Shown: positions 44,390 to 57,320 of the stretch, one piece after another
How the letters are laid out: each line of letters starts with the position of its first letter
Numbering within the stretch: the stretch's first letter is position 1
Assembly (NCBI GenBank): GCA_018340805.1
Contig: JACMZG010001913.1
Span: 10,171,090-10,235,089 of the forward strand
Direction: 5' to 3'
Source: Microvelia longipes
Taxonomy: Eukaryota; Arthropoda; Insecta; Hemiptera; Veliidae
DNA: 64,000 nucleotides
Made by a program: the position numbers and the translations under genes
Notes under the pieces: model-generated
What the model saw: the letters and a program-made list of their open reading frames with translations, nothing else
What the model was told of the DNA's origin: nothing
Database searches by the model: none

Positions 44390-45945
44390 TATTGTTTCAT
44401 TTATTTTTTCTCGAGTGATTATTCCTGTAATGAACTCGAAATCAGACATGTAATGAAAAATAATTTTACTAACGCAGAATTGTCAGCCATATCGTTTAAT
44501 TCAATATATTCGCTATTGATTATTCCATTACCGAACTTTAAACAAGATACGTTATAATGACAAAAATATTTTAAATAACACAGAATTGTCAGCCATATCG
44601 TTTAATCCAATTTATTCCCTATTGATTATTCCTTTACCAAACTATAAACAAGATACGATGTAATGACGAAAATATTTTAAATAACTCATAATTGTCAGCC
44701 ATATCGTTTAATTCAATTTATTCGCTCTTGATTATTCCTTTACCGAACTATGAACAAGATAAGTTGTAATGACGAAAATATTTTAAATAACTCATAATTG
44801 TCAGCCATATCGTTTAATTCAATTTATTCGCTCTTGATTATTCCTTTACCGAACTATGAACAAGATAAGTTGTAATGACGAAAATATTTTAAATAACTCA
44901 TAATTGTCAGCCATATCGTTTAATTCAATTTATTCGCTATTGATTATTTCTTTACCAAACTATAAACAAGATACGTTGTAATGACAAAATATTTAAATAA
45001 CTAAATTGTCAGCCATATCGTTTAATTCAATTTATTCCCTATTGATTATTTCTTTACCAAACTATAAACAAGATAAGTTGTAATGACGAAAATATTTTAA
45101 ATAACACAGAATTGTCAGCCATATCGTTTAATTCAATTTATTCCCTATTGATTATTTCTTTACCAAACTATAAACAAATAAGTTGTAATGACGAAAATAT
45201 TTTAATAACACAGAATGTCAGCCATATCGTTTAATTCAATTTATTTCCCTATTGATATTCCTTTACCAAACTAAAACAAGATAAGTTGTAATGACGAAAA
45301 TATTTTAAATAACACAGAATTGTCAGCCATATCGTTTAATTCAATTTATTCCCTATTGATTATTCTTTACCAAACTATAAACAGATAAGTTGTAATGACG
45401 AAAATATTAAATAACACAGAATTTATTCGTTAATTCAACCCTATTGATTATTTCTTACAAGATAAGTTAATGACGAAAATATCTCAGAATTGTCAACCAT
45501 ATTTAATTTAATTGATTCGCGGATGATTATTCTTTTACTAAACCCTAAATAAGTCATAAAATGACAAAATTATTTTTACTGACGCAGAATTTTTACCATA
45601 TTGTTTAATTCAATTTATTCGCTCGTTTTTATTTCTTTACACAACTATAAATAAGACATATTGTAATGATAGAAACGTTTTAACACAGAATTGTCAACCA
45701 TATCGTTTAATTCAATATATTCGCGAGTGATTATTCATTTACTAAACCCTAAATAAGTCATAAAATGACAAAATTATTTTTACTAACGCAGAATTCTAAC
45801 CCTTTTGTTTAATTCAATTTATTCGCTCGTTTTTTATTCCTTTACGCAACTATAAATAAGACATATCTTAATGATAGGAATATTTCAACTAAAACAGAAT
45901 TGTAAAAATTAGACCATATCGTCTAATTCAATTTAATCGGTATTC
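44390..45945. repeat. ~103-bp minisatellite, about 14 units
   Basis: Units contain GAATTGTCAGCCATATCGTT, TAATTCAATTTATTCCCTAT and AATGACGAAAATATTTTAAA. The middle units are almost identical; the outer ones are diverged, a pattern expected of unequal exchange. Confidence 0.92.
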
Positions 45946-46384
45946 TTTTTACTTGCCGTATTTTTATTGTTGAAAAGATCTATAGTATAGTTTTAATAGG
46001 GACGGAAGAATATTGGAGATGAAGGCAGGGCGTGGCGGTCCCTCGTGTCTTTTCTTTCCCTTTAGTGCTAAATTATTGATCCTGATGTCGGGACTACGCC
46101 CCCTTGGAGTTTCGCGTGGCAATCCCCCCCAGTTTTTGTAACCATTCAAAGTTTCATTCATAATCTCAGTTACTACCACTACATACACTCGATATAATTC
46201 TATATTATAAAAAAATACAAACAAATAGGTATATAAGTTCTTCATTAACCTTTTCCTTATATTACATTTTTCTTAGGGAAATTATTTTTATTATTTGAAT
46301 TTTTTAGAAACTTATTTAATGTTTTTTGTTACTAAATTAAATATTTATTTATTAAATATTTTCACTTTTAGTATTGTTTGCAAA
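45946..46384. other. unassigned interval
   Basis: A GC-richer core at 46010-46140 contains GCGTGGCGGTCCCTCG and ACTACGCCCCCTTGGAG, probably repeat-derived. The 93-codon minus ORF matches nothing I know. Confidence 0.3.
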
Positions 46385-46625
46385 AAAATAATCTAAATCG
46401 GGATTGCACCTTAATTTTCCGTTTAGGTGTTTTTAAGAACCCCTGAGTGGTTTTAACTAACTTGTCCGTCAGGATGATTGTGTTGTGTTTTACCAACGTG
46501 GTTCCCAGGGTATTTGTGCTAGAGACTTGAAATTTGGTACAAAAAATAACTTTTAGGTTTAGTTGTGCTACTTGGAAAATAATTCGTATATGATGTCATT
46601 TACCGGAAAAAACGATTCAACAAAA
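46385..46625 (+). repeat. F1 copy 7, partial
   Basis: CCGTTTAGGTGTTTTTAAGA, GAGACTTGAAATTTGGTAC and TGATGTCATTTACCGG follow the F1 first half. Confidence 0.55.
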
Positions 46626-46629
46626 TAAT

Positions 46630-48550
46630 AATAATAATAAGCATCAGTCTCTTCATAAAATATTTTTTTTTTTTAATTTTTTTAATCAATGGACTTTTTA
46701 ACTTTTAGTATACAAAAGACACTTTTTTGCAATTTCTATTAAATGATTATGTGATATATCTTAACTTTTTTACAGTTTGACATACCTTGACACACGTTAT
46801 GCGCTTCTGAGTCCAATCCCATGGCGGTACCAAAATGAAACTTTGTGGGCATTTTACTAACAGTTCAAGCTCTTTTTAGGAATTTATTCAAAAAATTTTA
46901 AAAATTGGCTTTTTGAGTTATTAAAATTTTTATTTTATACTTGTTTATAATAAAATCTTGTAACTAATTATTCAAAAGTATGTGTAATCTTTTTGAGAGG
47001 GCCAAGTTTACGCTTTCAAACGCCACCAATATAACAATTATTATTATCTAAAATTACGCAGAATTTTAGATAATATAAACCATTTTGTGGTAAAAGAAAT
47101 GTTGAAAAATCACATTTTTTCGAAAATTCATCACCCTACTGTGGCAATATGGCTGCAACAAATGAGCCAAAAATCTGAATTTTTTCTTCCTTCTATGGTG
47201 CCTACCTGTCTCCCGAATTATATTAAAATTGTGAATATCACCTGTTTTTACATGGGTTGATTTGATTTGGAATGACCCGGGTTAATTTATTTATTAATAA
47301 ATTAATAAATATTTGCGGAAACGCAAAAATAATTTGTCCGGGTGCGAGGTATTACGATATATTTCTTCACAACTTTGCTCGTCCTCAGATTACCTTGATT
47401 ATTCAATTATGATGAAAAAAAGCTTTGCCTCGCTTCGCTCGTCTTTAATGATAATTGCCGAGGTTAACAAAAAAACTAACTTCACAGCCTAGTGGCATAA
47501 TATACTATAATAGAAGGAGTTGTTCAGAACTATTATAACATTAGTTTTCTGTCCTACTTTCAAAACCCTAATCCTAAAATAAAGATATAAATCCACGTAG
47601 GATATTGTCACAGATATTTCAAACTCAGATTGTCTTCTCTCCACTAACTTTTATCGCTTTTCTTTTCTTCAAAGAGCCGTGTGGAACATCCTCCCCCCCT
47701 CAGAACCCCCCGGAAAAAAAGTTGCCCCAAGTTATTTTTCATATCCTCTGTGTAACAGCAATCGTATGTTCTCCGCAAAAATGTGCGGTAGAAAAAATTG
47801 CCCCCCGAAAAGAACTTTTTATACTTTGGGGTGCCCTGAAGGCTGCAAGGATAAAGGTAGTTTAAGGAAAAGGGTCATCCGAGTTTATTTTACGGTTATT
47901 TATTTTTATTCTTTTTCGTCCTTCCTCGGTTTTTATTTTTCGGTGCCAAAAAATAAAGGTGTAGATTGTTATGGTGTAAAGGGTTTTATTACTAGGTTGT
48001 TTTCTTTGTGAGATGTCGTGTGACATTAATAAGGGTTTAATCCAATCTAGCTTTGCCATTGATTACTTTTTGCTTTTGTCGTAGTAGGTTTAAAACTTTA
48101 TATGGCCCTGGTAAATCATCAGGCGCTTTGAATATTGCAAAACCTTCTAGGCCACCCATAAGCCTCCTTAAGGACTTTCCTAAAATATTCTATTTGTCAT
48201 CATCCATTTTCACTATTTATTAGGACTAACATACTAAATATGACAAAAACTTTATGTATGTAAAAAATTGCTGATCTTGATTCAGTCGTCAGGAAACTAT
48301 TTCCTTGTTAAAAGATCAAAATAAAGACTCTATAAGCCAAGATTTAGCCAAATGCTCTTTACCAGCATCTCTAAGATTTAGATGGGAGAAAGTATTTATA
48401 GTAATGTTAATTTGTAATGGGGAAGCGAAAAGCCAAAATAGTGTCCCCACTTTCATAATGAATTGTACCCACAAACTATTATTTAGGGTCCTAAATGTGC
48501 CTAAACCTGGTATCATTAAGAGTTAGGGATCTTTTACGCGATCATTTACT
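46630..48550. other. 1.9 kb without a recognised gene
   Basis: Contains a fragment like the 25.3-kb hairpin MITE at about 47370-47520 (CCTCGCTTCGCTCGTC) and C-rich stretches at 47690-47800 with unrecognised ORFs. Confidence 0.3.
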
Positions 48551-48554
48551 ACGT

Positions 48555-49025
48555 AAACTCAGCGTATTTAACAGGCGATCGTATTGGATACGCATTAAAT
48601 ACGATAAGGTTCTTGCACCGGATTTGTTTAGTCGATCGGGTGATATTACGTGATAACTGATGATCCCGCCAAAACATCGTGTCTTTTATAGTGAAGGTTC
48701 ACTTTCGGTTATAAGGAAGTTTAAAACAAAAAATATATTTAATTAAATTGTGATTTCTTTGCATAATAACAAATTTACACTAAAAAAATATTCTAAAAGT
48801 TATTTGATCAAAAACGGTAATATTGAAGTGAAATAAAAGTTCAACGAGAAGGTTATCCGTTAAATACAATCGTCTCTAAAGGTACATACGTATCGGGGGA
48901 TTCATTTATTTTCTATCTCCCTAGTTCTAGCGTATGCGATCGGATCCCCTCCGCATGGTTCATACAGCTAATATTACCGTATTGAGAGATCGTATCCAAT
49001 ACAATCCGCGGATCTAGAAGTGTGT
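48555..49025. mobile_element. possible MITE with GATCGTATTGGATACG ends
   Basis: GATCGTATTGGATACG at about 48577 is inverted at about 48985-49002 (CGTATCCAATAC). Other matching segments are weak. Confidence 0.35.
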
Positions 49026-49074
49026 GTGAACGTACTAAATTGACTGGCTTAGAACCACCGACTTAACATCCCTT

Positions 49075-49200
49075 TCGAAGGAAGGCACATGAGAGGATCT
49101 CTTTTCCTCGCATGAAACCCCAAGAGCCCCCAACAGGAATCAAACCCGGACTGTTTTAATGCTTACGTGCTATAATTGGTCCCACGGGGACCAATTAATA
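49075..49200 (-). mobile_element. tRNA-derived SINE, family C
   Basis: In reverse: head ending in box B CCGGGTTTGATTCC, body GTGCCTTCCTTCGAAAGGGA then TGTTAAGTCGGTGGTTC, the common SINE body module. Confidence 0.65.
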
Positions 49201-50360
49201 ACTTACAGTTAAAAAACTCTAAGAACTTTTCTAAAAAAATAACTTTTCTTGAATTGTGATCTTTTCTTTTTAAAGGGGCCTAAATTCATTATTTGCTAGT
49301 CATTTAAATTGTTTGTAGTTACTCTTTTGTTAACACATAAAATGCTTTTCTAAAATATTTTATTCGCCATAATAAAATGGAAAACCACATTGGTTTGTTT
49401 ATCCGACGTCTTAAATATTACTCTGATTGGTCCTTGAAATAGGTTAGTCTTGAGAAATGTTTAGATGGACCACCATACTAAAATTCAGTATAATCAATTG
49501 AATTTTTCGGCATTTATCATTAGACTGAAATTTTTGGTCCGTAACAGATGTACAACCGTAATAGGTTAGGTTTAAGGATTTTTTTGAATGAGTTTGAGTT
49601 GTTTATATTGGACTGACCCGTGTCCAAAACTGACCAATTTTGAAGATGTCCAAAGAGTAATTTTCCGAAGGGCATTGTTGACGGACCTACAATTAAAAAT
49701 TTCTTTGCCTAAGAAATGACAAAATAAGTTGTGAGTTCATGTATGACTTTGCCATTTATCTTTATGTTGTATTATTTAACTTGAAGTCTAACTAAAAAAG
49801 AACCACAGTGTTGCCAAATGTTTAGCAAACATATGTTAGCCTAAGAAATTACGAACTAACTTCAGTGAGTTTGAATTTGACTTTGTTATTAATCTTTATA
49901 AATGTAATACTAAAAATTTGCTCGACACCTTTTAAAGGGTTTCTAGTCTCTCTGGTTGTGTGTGTGTGTGTGTGTATGTCGTGAAATATAATAACACAGA
50001 AGAAGTTTTAGAAGCGACAAATCGACCCCTGTAGAGGATGAGAGAGTGCTTCACCTTGTCTCCTTCCCTGCGAAGGATGGAAAAACCTTTATCTTGAAGT
50101 TTCAGGCACCGAAACAAACCCTCCTTCCCTTTAACCCAATTATAGGTTGGAGTCCTTGCCTAACTAGGGCATTGAGCTTGCCTAACCAAGCATTTCTTAG
50201 CATGTAACCAAGCTTTAACAATATCACCATGTATCCCCTTTAGTTGTACTGTACGTTCTGCTGTCACTAAACCTTTTCTTTTATGATTTTATTGTACTAG
50301 CTGTTAAGTTTTGTTTTATAATATTGGATTATACTGACTATGGTTGTACGTAATCCATTG
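49201..50360. other. 1.1 kb without a recognised gene
   Basis: Only a (TG)n tract at 49957-49976 stands out. Confidence 0.3.
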
Positions 50361-50373
50361 ACGATGATATTTA

Positions 50374-50941
50374 TTTATTTATTTATTGTGTGATTGGGGT
50401 TGGAGTCGAGGATAGACCCCATTTGCACTGCGACTGAAGTCTATTGTACAATCCCCTCAATTGGTCCAGGTCAGAATAACCCTTTTCTCCGGACTAGGTC
50501 TAAGATCTTCATGACCAATGATTCATTGGTAGAGTCAAACTTGGTCATAGTGCTGCTACCAAACTTAGAGAACCTTTGAAAGGCTAGGGCTTCACATCTA
50601 AGAAGTATGTGAGAGGCAGTTTCGGTTTCTTCAACAAAGCATACACACTGAGTAATCTTTAAATATGACAATGATGTGGAGGTGTTTTCGGAGGTGACAG
50701 TGACCAGTCAGTAGTCCGGTTACTGTTCTAAGAAGGTCCCTTCTACTTAGACTGAGGAGGTCCTCAGTTAATTGAGACTGGGTCCTTTTGGCATAAGTTT
50801 GCTGTGCCTCATGCCAGAGGATTTGTGCCAATGGTATAGGTAATTGGTTAAGAGCCAATCTTTAACTACACCTTTGGATATGGTTTTGGGTAAAGCTAGT
50901 ATGGGTTCAGGGCCCACAGGATCAGTCTCAGTCACCCCTTT
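50374..50941 (-). mobile_element. 5'-truncated non-LTR retrotransposon, R1/I-like 3' end
   Basis: Minus-strand frames read GPEPILALPKTISKGVVKDW, then LLSLSRRDLLRTVTGLLTGH and CHLRKHLHI, then VCFVEETETASHILLRCEAL. This is the RNase H tail plus the C-terminal zinc-binding box (C..C....T..H....C) of I/R1/Jockey-type elements. There are frameshifts, so it is a pseudogene fragment. The tail is (AAAT)n, and a 13-bp target duplication ACGATGATATTTA lies at 50361-50373 and 50942-50954. Confidence 0.82.
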
Positions 50942-50958
50942 ACGATGATATTTACATT

Positions 50959-50999
50959 AACGACGTTTCGGGATCATTTACTTCTCCCATCATCAGGTT
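50959..50999 (-). ncRNA. hammerhead ribozyme motif, GUC class
   Basis: On the minus strand AAC, CTGATGA (50996-50990), stem II GGGA/TCCC, GAAA, self-complementary stem III ACGT, triplet GTC, then GTT to pair with AAC. The LINE fragment inserted just downstream. Confidence 0.68.
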
Positions 51000-51930
51000 C
51001 GTCTCAAAGTGACTTGCATTACTGGAGGGGTAATAGTAAAAAGTAAAGGTACTTTCTTCTTCTATACGGAGACTAGATAGGGGAGCGCATAAATTTATAA
51101 TGCATCCTAAAAACGGCGGGCATTTTTCAGTGACATCACATTAAATCACTTTATACAACACTGATATTTAAAGAATGCTATAGATAATAATTACAACATA
51201 TTTTAAATTCATCTAACTTAATTTGAGACTAAATGGTTCAAAAATAGTGTAATATTTACGAGATATGGTAATTATTTGAAAAATTCAAAAATTACATCAC
51301 CAATGTACAGTTATGGTTAGGGGCGGACTGACCATTGAGGGTGTGGGTGGCAGCCCACACCCATAAATAAACATGAAATAGTTTAGTTAAAAATTTAATT
51401 TAAAAAAAATGTTTAAATGATTAAATAAAGTAATTAAAAATAAAGTTTTAATTAAGTTTATTTTAAGTTATTTAAATAAAATATTATCATTAGATTTAAT
51501 TTTATTATAAATGGCATTAAAGTAAAATAAATTAAATTAAGCTATAATCAATTATACTACTCTAGTTAAAAGTAGCCCCCTCTGAGAAGTATTATAGGCC
51601 CCTCGAGATGTTTAGCACCTTTTAGGCCAAACATTCCTCGGACCTTTTTGTCTCAATCCGCCACTGGTTATGGTACCTCGCTAACCAGGGAAGAGCTAGG
51701 TATAATTATAATTATATAAGAGCTGATATAATCTCCCTCTAACTATTAGTTTCTTTACATTTAATAGAGGAGGTTCAACAAACTGCGTTGGCGCTAGTCT
51801 TCCAATTAGGACTTAAAGAACCTAAATTTAGGTAACAAATTGAGATTATTTTTAAGTACTTTAAAAACAATTATTTCAAGGAGCCCTTAAGGCCCTACCT
51901 TCGAGTATTGGCCCCTTTGGCTCTTTTGCA
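51000..51930. other. unassigned interval
   Basis: AT-rich. CCGCCACTGG and GGGGCGGACTGACC flank 51318-51666 in inverted form (GGCGGACTGACC... and ...CAATCCGCCACTGG), hinting at a MITE; not resolved. Confidence 0.3.
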
Positions 51931-51948
51931 TCTTCCATTATGGCCTAC

Positions 51949-51990
51949 ATCCCTGAAGATGCCTCCCACAGTGGAAGTGAATCGTCGGAT
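51949..51990 (+). ncRNA. hammerhead motif, GUC class, one core change
   Basis: ATCC/GGAT stem I, CTGAAGA, hairpin CCAC/GTGG as in H5, but GAAT in place of GAAA. A diverged relative of the H5 arms. Confidence 0.55.
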
Positions 51991-51999
51991 TCTTCATCA

Positions 52000-52768
52000 A
52001 CATTGACGCGGTCACTACCGAAAGATTTCATGAGTAAGTTTAAGTTTATTTGGTCCGTTAATAAGATTAAATACAATAAGAAGCCTATTGCCATTGGATG
52101 CTTCGCTGCCAATGGTTCCTAGGCCTTCGGCCCCTTATAAGTCCCTTGGGCATTAATTTTTGTGTCATACATGATATTTTGCCATGTATTTAGCAGATTT
52201 TCATGAGGTGGGCCACTTCACGGCCTGGTTACATCGCAAGTCTGTAACATTTTTAATTTTGATTTTATCAAAATTTATTTTATTTTATGTTCATGTAATA
52301 CATTTTTCACGAACTTCGTAAACTTTTTTCATGAACTCCGTAAACATTTTTTGGCACGAACTTCGTTATCTCCTCCACATCTCGCCGTATAAAGTTATTT
52401 CTTTAAATTTTTGCTTGGGGTAAATACATTCATACATAACCTAATTAGTCTATAAAAGCATATTATTTAAGTTTGGGAGCAAATTTTAATTTTTCGTATT
52501 ATCAAACATTAATTTGTGAGTGTATCATAAAAAAATTGTACTGTGATAAGAAAATTTAAAGAAAATTATAATACTCAATATTATTATAATATATTATACT
52601 CATTAAACTCTTAATTAAAATAAAAAAAAAATAACTACTTCATTAAACTAATTCAATGACATGTCTCATTAATTTGACGTAATTTAAAAATATATGTTCG
52701 TATTCGTGAATTACAAGCGCTAGTCGATTTTATATCATAGGGACGTAAACAGTTTATTCACCAATAAA

Positions 52769-52770
<2 letters not shown>
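52000..52770. other. unassigned AT-rich interval
   Basis: Short repeats CGAACTTCGTAAAC occur three times near 52310-52365. No gene. Confidence 0.3.

Positions 52771-52814
<44 letters not shown>
52771..52814. repeat. (TA)n microsatellite
   Basis: TA tract. Confidence 0.93.
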
Positions 52815-52818
<4 letters not shown>

Positions 52819-52967
52819 ATATGAATAAGACCCAATAAATATTGAAACAAAATCATTACAACCTGCACAGCACAGATTATTTATTAATCTAAAGTGCAGG
52901 TCTAAATTTCTTATACTATATATTGTATTCTTATACTGTTAAAATAAAGAATTTATTAAAAAAAAGA

Positions 52968-53247
52968 TATCAACCAACGTAATTATTACCTGTATTATGT
53001 TGAAAACCGGCTTTCAACATAATACAGGCAACCCTCATTGCCGGTGAGAAGAAACTATATTTTTCCTTTCGAGTCTGTTACAAGGTTTGAGCCTGCATCC
53101 AGTCGAGTCGGTCTGTATTCAGTTTTAAACCTTGCTACTAGACTCAAGAGAAAAAAAATAGCTTTTCCTCACCGGCACTGAGGATTGCCTGTATTAGATT
53201 GAAAGCCGGTTTTGTCATCAATATATTGGTTGAAATCTATTTGTGAA
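52968..53247. mobile_element. HHR-bearing foldback element H9
   Basis: Arms start GATATCAACCAACGTAATTA and end ATATATTGGTTGAAATC (inverted), with CCGGTGAGAAG/TCCTCACCGG further in. The right arm has a recognisable HHR; the left arm is decayed. No clear TSD. Confidence 0.65.
53174..53216 (+). ncRNA. hammerhead ribozyme motif, weak stem II
   Basis: GGCA/TGTC stem I; core CTGAGGA (allowed by CUGANGA); stem II poorly paired; GAAA; stem III AGC CG GTT; H17 T. Confidence 0.55.
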
Positions 53248-53433
53248 TACCCTTTTTTTACATGCTTCTATGACTTTGAGTTAAGTAAGATATATTTTAT
53301 CTTGAATTGCGTATGGATTAAAATAGATCGATTGCATCTTCAATAGATGTCCTACACATTTGCCATTTACGCCACTTAGGCCGACTACGCTAAAACCGGT
53401 CTCAATCTATTTAGTATACATATAACCTTAAAA

Positions 53434-53435
<2 letters not shown>

Positions 53436-53508
<73 letters not shown>

Positions 53509-54199
53509 CAGGGTGACTTACTCTTAATGGGACAAAATAAAAATCTTGATTCTATGGACCAGGATGAACAAAAAATGTCATGTAAGCATAGGGTCGATTC
53601 TCAATAGTTCTCTAGAAAAATCGATGTATCGAATAATTCGATACTTTACTATCTAATTCTCTAAAACGATTTACAACTTGCAAACTACAAAAGCTAAAGA
53701 GATGCGGTTTTCACTATTCTCAAGGACATTAAATTCCCTTTAAAATGGTATACTTTATGTCGCAATCATCACAATTAAACTTTAATTTATTTGCATTTAA
53801 ATTAAAAAAAAATTATTAGTACTAAAAATGTAAAAAAATTTAGATGCCAAAATCTTCGATATTTGTTCACTCATAGTTGAAACCTAAAAATCTTAAAAAC
53901 AGCCTCATTCCATACCCTTTAAAATGATATATCATAATCTATGGCTTGTTTTTAACTTTAACCGAGATATTCTTAAAAAACTTGATGTAAGTCGCTTAGA
54001 TTCTAAATTATTCACTATGTAAACAAAGACATTTACATTTAAATTATTTCAATTTGATTTACAAAATAAACTTTATTTATTAGTTATAACTATATTATTA
54101 ATTATTCTGTTTTGTTAATCATAGAAAATAATCAACCCCCTCCCTCCACTCCCATATAGCTTCAAAAACTTAATTTAGGTCCATTAAGAGTAAGTCACC

Positions 54200-54276
<77 letters not shown>

Positions 54277-54330
54277 GTGTGTGTGTGTGTGTGTGTGTGT
54301 GTTATATATATATATATATATATAATATAT

Positions 54331-54373
<43 letters not shown>

Positions 54374-54380
54374 TATATAT
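53436..54380. repeat. (TA)n tract split by a mariner-type MITE
   Basis: TA tracts at 53436-53508 and 54203-54380, the latter with (TG)n at 54270-54301. Confidence 0.9.
53509..54202. mobile_element. Tc1/mariner-type MITE, 694 bp
   Basis: Terminal inverted repeats CAGGGTGACTTACTCTTAAT(GG) with TA on both sides. No transposase. The TA target preference explains its location in a TA tract. Confidence 0.85.
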
Positions 54381-55490
54381 ATACATGGTTCAGGTTAAGA
54401 GACCAAGCGAAATTGGTACTCCTTGTCCCCCCCCCTCTAGGTCCTTCGTCCGAATTCTCTTAAGCTGGTTTAATTACTTAAACTGTAGGAACATTTTATA
54501 TTCTTAATTCTTGTGTGAGACATGAATATGCCTGGGAGCAGGCGAAATATAGTCATTTAGAGAAGTGGTAGTTTAATTATTTCGTCCCATCCAGTGTCTA
54601 TCAATTACAATTGCTTATAGAATGGAGACTAATACTAATAATATTATAACTATAAGAATGTAATATGATTAATAATGTAACAGCTAAATTAATAAAATAA
54701 AAATGCATACTATATTTATAATGGGCTTAGGGCACAAAGGTTAAGTGCCGCCCTCCAGCTTCTTCATGCGGCTGTTCAATTATTTCATAGAATTAAGCTT
54801 ATAGTATTGTAAACAATTTGTTTTGATTGTATAAATACATTTATTTGATTTGATAATATAATAAACAGACTCCTCAACGCGACTATTTATTGTTTATAAC
54901 AACTAACAGAATTTAAATTATTTATTGTATATTAATTTAAATTAATTAATGAATATTACCCAATCTAATCCAAGTATTACCATCTTGGTAATATCATCTA
55001 TTTATGCATTACTAAATCTTAATGATTAAAATTACTGAAAAAATTTAAAAAAACTTAAAAACTCGAATAATACTTTGAAAAAAAAAAATATTGAGAATTT
55101 GGCTTTCAATATATTGGTATAACTTTTATCCGGAAAAAACGGTATAAATAATCTCGAAAAACAGGGTTTTTAAAAATATAACGCAAGTAATCAAAAGGGA
55201 CCAATAAAAAGCTTTTATTTTCCCTCCGGTATGAAAATATTACAAACATTTCAATGGACATACCTTACCTATTCAAGGGTCTTTCATATCAAAATATTTC
55301 TTTTACCTTGTATACCTCTCTCAAATGGAGAGAAATATAATCAATGAAAAGAGAAAGAAATAGAGAGAGAAAAAGAGATAAAGATGGAGACTATGAAAGA
55401 GAATTAAAAAAGTTTGTAATGAGAAAAAGCCAGAGAAAAATAGTATTCACGCTTTTTTTGTACCTTGAAATTATTCAGCCCACAACAATT
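54381..55490. other. 1.1 kb AT-rich without a recognised gene
   Basis: No repeat structure resolved except a C-run at 54427-54435. Confidence 0.3.
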
Positions 55491-55499
55491 CGCTTTTAA

Positions 55500-56115
55500 A
55501 GGCCATTCTTATTATTTAAAAACTGATTGTAATCATTTCATTCTTATTATTTAAAAAATTGTTTTGGTCATTTCATTCTTATTATTTAAATAATGATTTT
55601 GGTCATTTCATTCTTATTATTTAAAAAATTGTTTTGGTCATTTCATTCTTATTATTTAAATAATAATTTTTGGTCATTTCATTCTTATTATTAAAAAATG
55701 TTTGGTCATTTCATTCTTATTATTTAAAAAATTGTTTTGTCATTTCATTCTTATTATTTAAATAATAATTTTGGTCATTTCTTATTCATTCATTCTTATT
55801 ATTTTAAAAAATTGTTTTGGTCATTTCATTCTTATTATTTAAAAAATGATTTTGGTCATTTCATTCTTATTATTTAAAAACAGATTTTCGTAATTTTATT
55901 CTTATTATTTAAAATAATTTTGGTCATTTCATTCTTATTATTTAAAATAAGATTTTCGTAATTTCATTCTTATTATTTAAAATCAGTTTTTTTGTTATTT
56001 CATTCTTAATATTTAAAAACAGATTCTTATAATTATATTCTTATTATTTAAGAACAGATTTTCGTAGTTTTATACTGATTATTTAAATAGATTTTCGTAA
56101 TTTCATTCTTATAAT
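55500..56115. repeat. 38-40-bp minisatellite
   Basis: About 16 units of TTTCATTCTTATTATTTAAA plus TTGTTTTGGTCA variants, diverging toward the right. Confidence 0.93.
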
Positions 56116-57119
56116 TGGTATTAAATTTATTACATAATACTGAGGTTTTATATTTGACAATTTAATACTCTTAACCTTATAGCATGTCATAATTTTCGGC
56201 TTCAGAATAGACATTGAACCTAAAACCCTCTAGTACTTGTAGTATGATGACTGCGGCATTTTTAGTTTTTATGACCCTATAATAAAAAGATACCAGTAAG
56301 TGAAAAAAATATATTAGTGATTTTCCTAATCCATTAATTACTATCAAGATTTGTTTTCAATGTCTTATATTTTCCTTATGAATTATTTACTTTAGTGCAG
56401 AGACTATAGATTCTTAAACAGTAAGACTGTCGACTCAATGGTGGAAAAATTTGGATTCCGGTCGACACTAGCGCGGCGAGGGACCTACCTTTCAATTGAG
56501 TGGGCGTGTCTTGATTTCCCGCTTTTTGCCCACAGTCAGTTTAAAATTTTTATACTTTGTATAGTTATACTTCTAACTAACCACTTTAATCTTACACAGA
56601 ACGCTTCTGATTATTTTTAAGTTTTTCATTCAAGTAATTTATTATTTTAATTGATTTAATCAGGTAATAATGAAATAGTGGCTAAAGTTTACACGTGGTA
56701 GAAGATAGATTTGGGCATTTAATGCATAATTACATCGGCAAGATGCGCACATGTGATTTAATGTAATTACCTGATAAAATCGACTAAATTAATAAATTAA
56801 TTAAATGAAATTTACACTTATCTGCCATCAGTAGCGTTCTTTAGAAGTTTTAAAAAGGTTTCTATTTACTTTTAGCTTCTGAATTTTTGAAATACAGAAC
56901 ATGCAACGGCGAACCGTTTTTGTGAAAAATATGCAGAAAACAATCATTTTATAATAATATTAAATGTAGCTGTCATAACCAAGAATTGCCATGGTATTCA
57001 TAAATTTAAATAAAAAATATAATCAGTCATTTTTGGAAAGCTATTGGGGTTAGTTCATGAGTTGTCCGCACCGGTCCGCCGCAGCGCTATTTTTAGTAGC
57101 TTGCGATAATCAAATCCAT
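56116..57119. other. 1 kb without a recognised gene
   Basis: AT-rich; the ORF at 56438-56620 has no recognised pattern. Confidence 0.3.
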
Positions 57120-57320
57120 ACTTTTCCTCATTTAAGTTAACCCCCCCTGCTTTAGTGTCTGTCTGTTTCTTTAGAAGATTTCGTGTAAACACTCTGTCTT
57201 CCGAACGGATTATTAATATTTTATATTAAACTTAGTACAAAAATTAACCTTGGTAGGAAACGGACTCTATTGAACTAGGTTTCTGTGACGTTATTACCCG
57301 GTTTGCCGAGTAAGAAAAAT
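57120..57320 (+). repeat. F2 copy
   Basis: CTTTTCCTCATTTAAGTTAA, then AACACTCTGTCTTCCGAACG, GGATTATTAATATTTTATAT, TGACGTTATTACCCGGTTTG. It is the complement of 36400-36575 and shares its start with F1. Confidence 0.6.

Noticed and set aside
47605..48011. Cysteine-rich protein reading CGRKNCPPKRTFYTLGCPEGC
   Set aside because: Single ORF in a C-rich patch, no start context, splice sites or known family; composition explains the residues.
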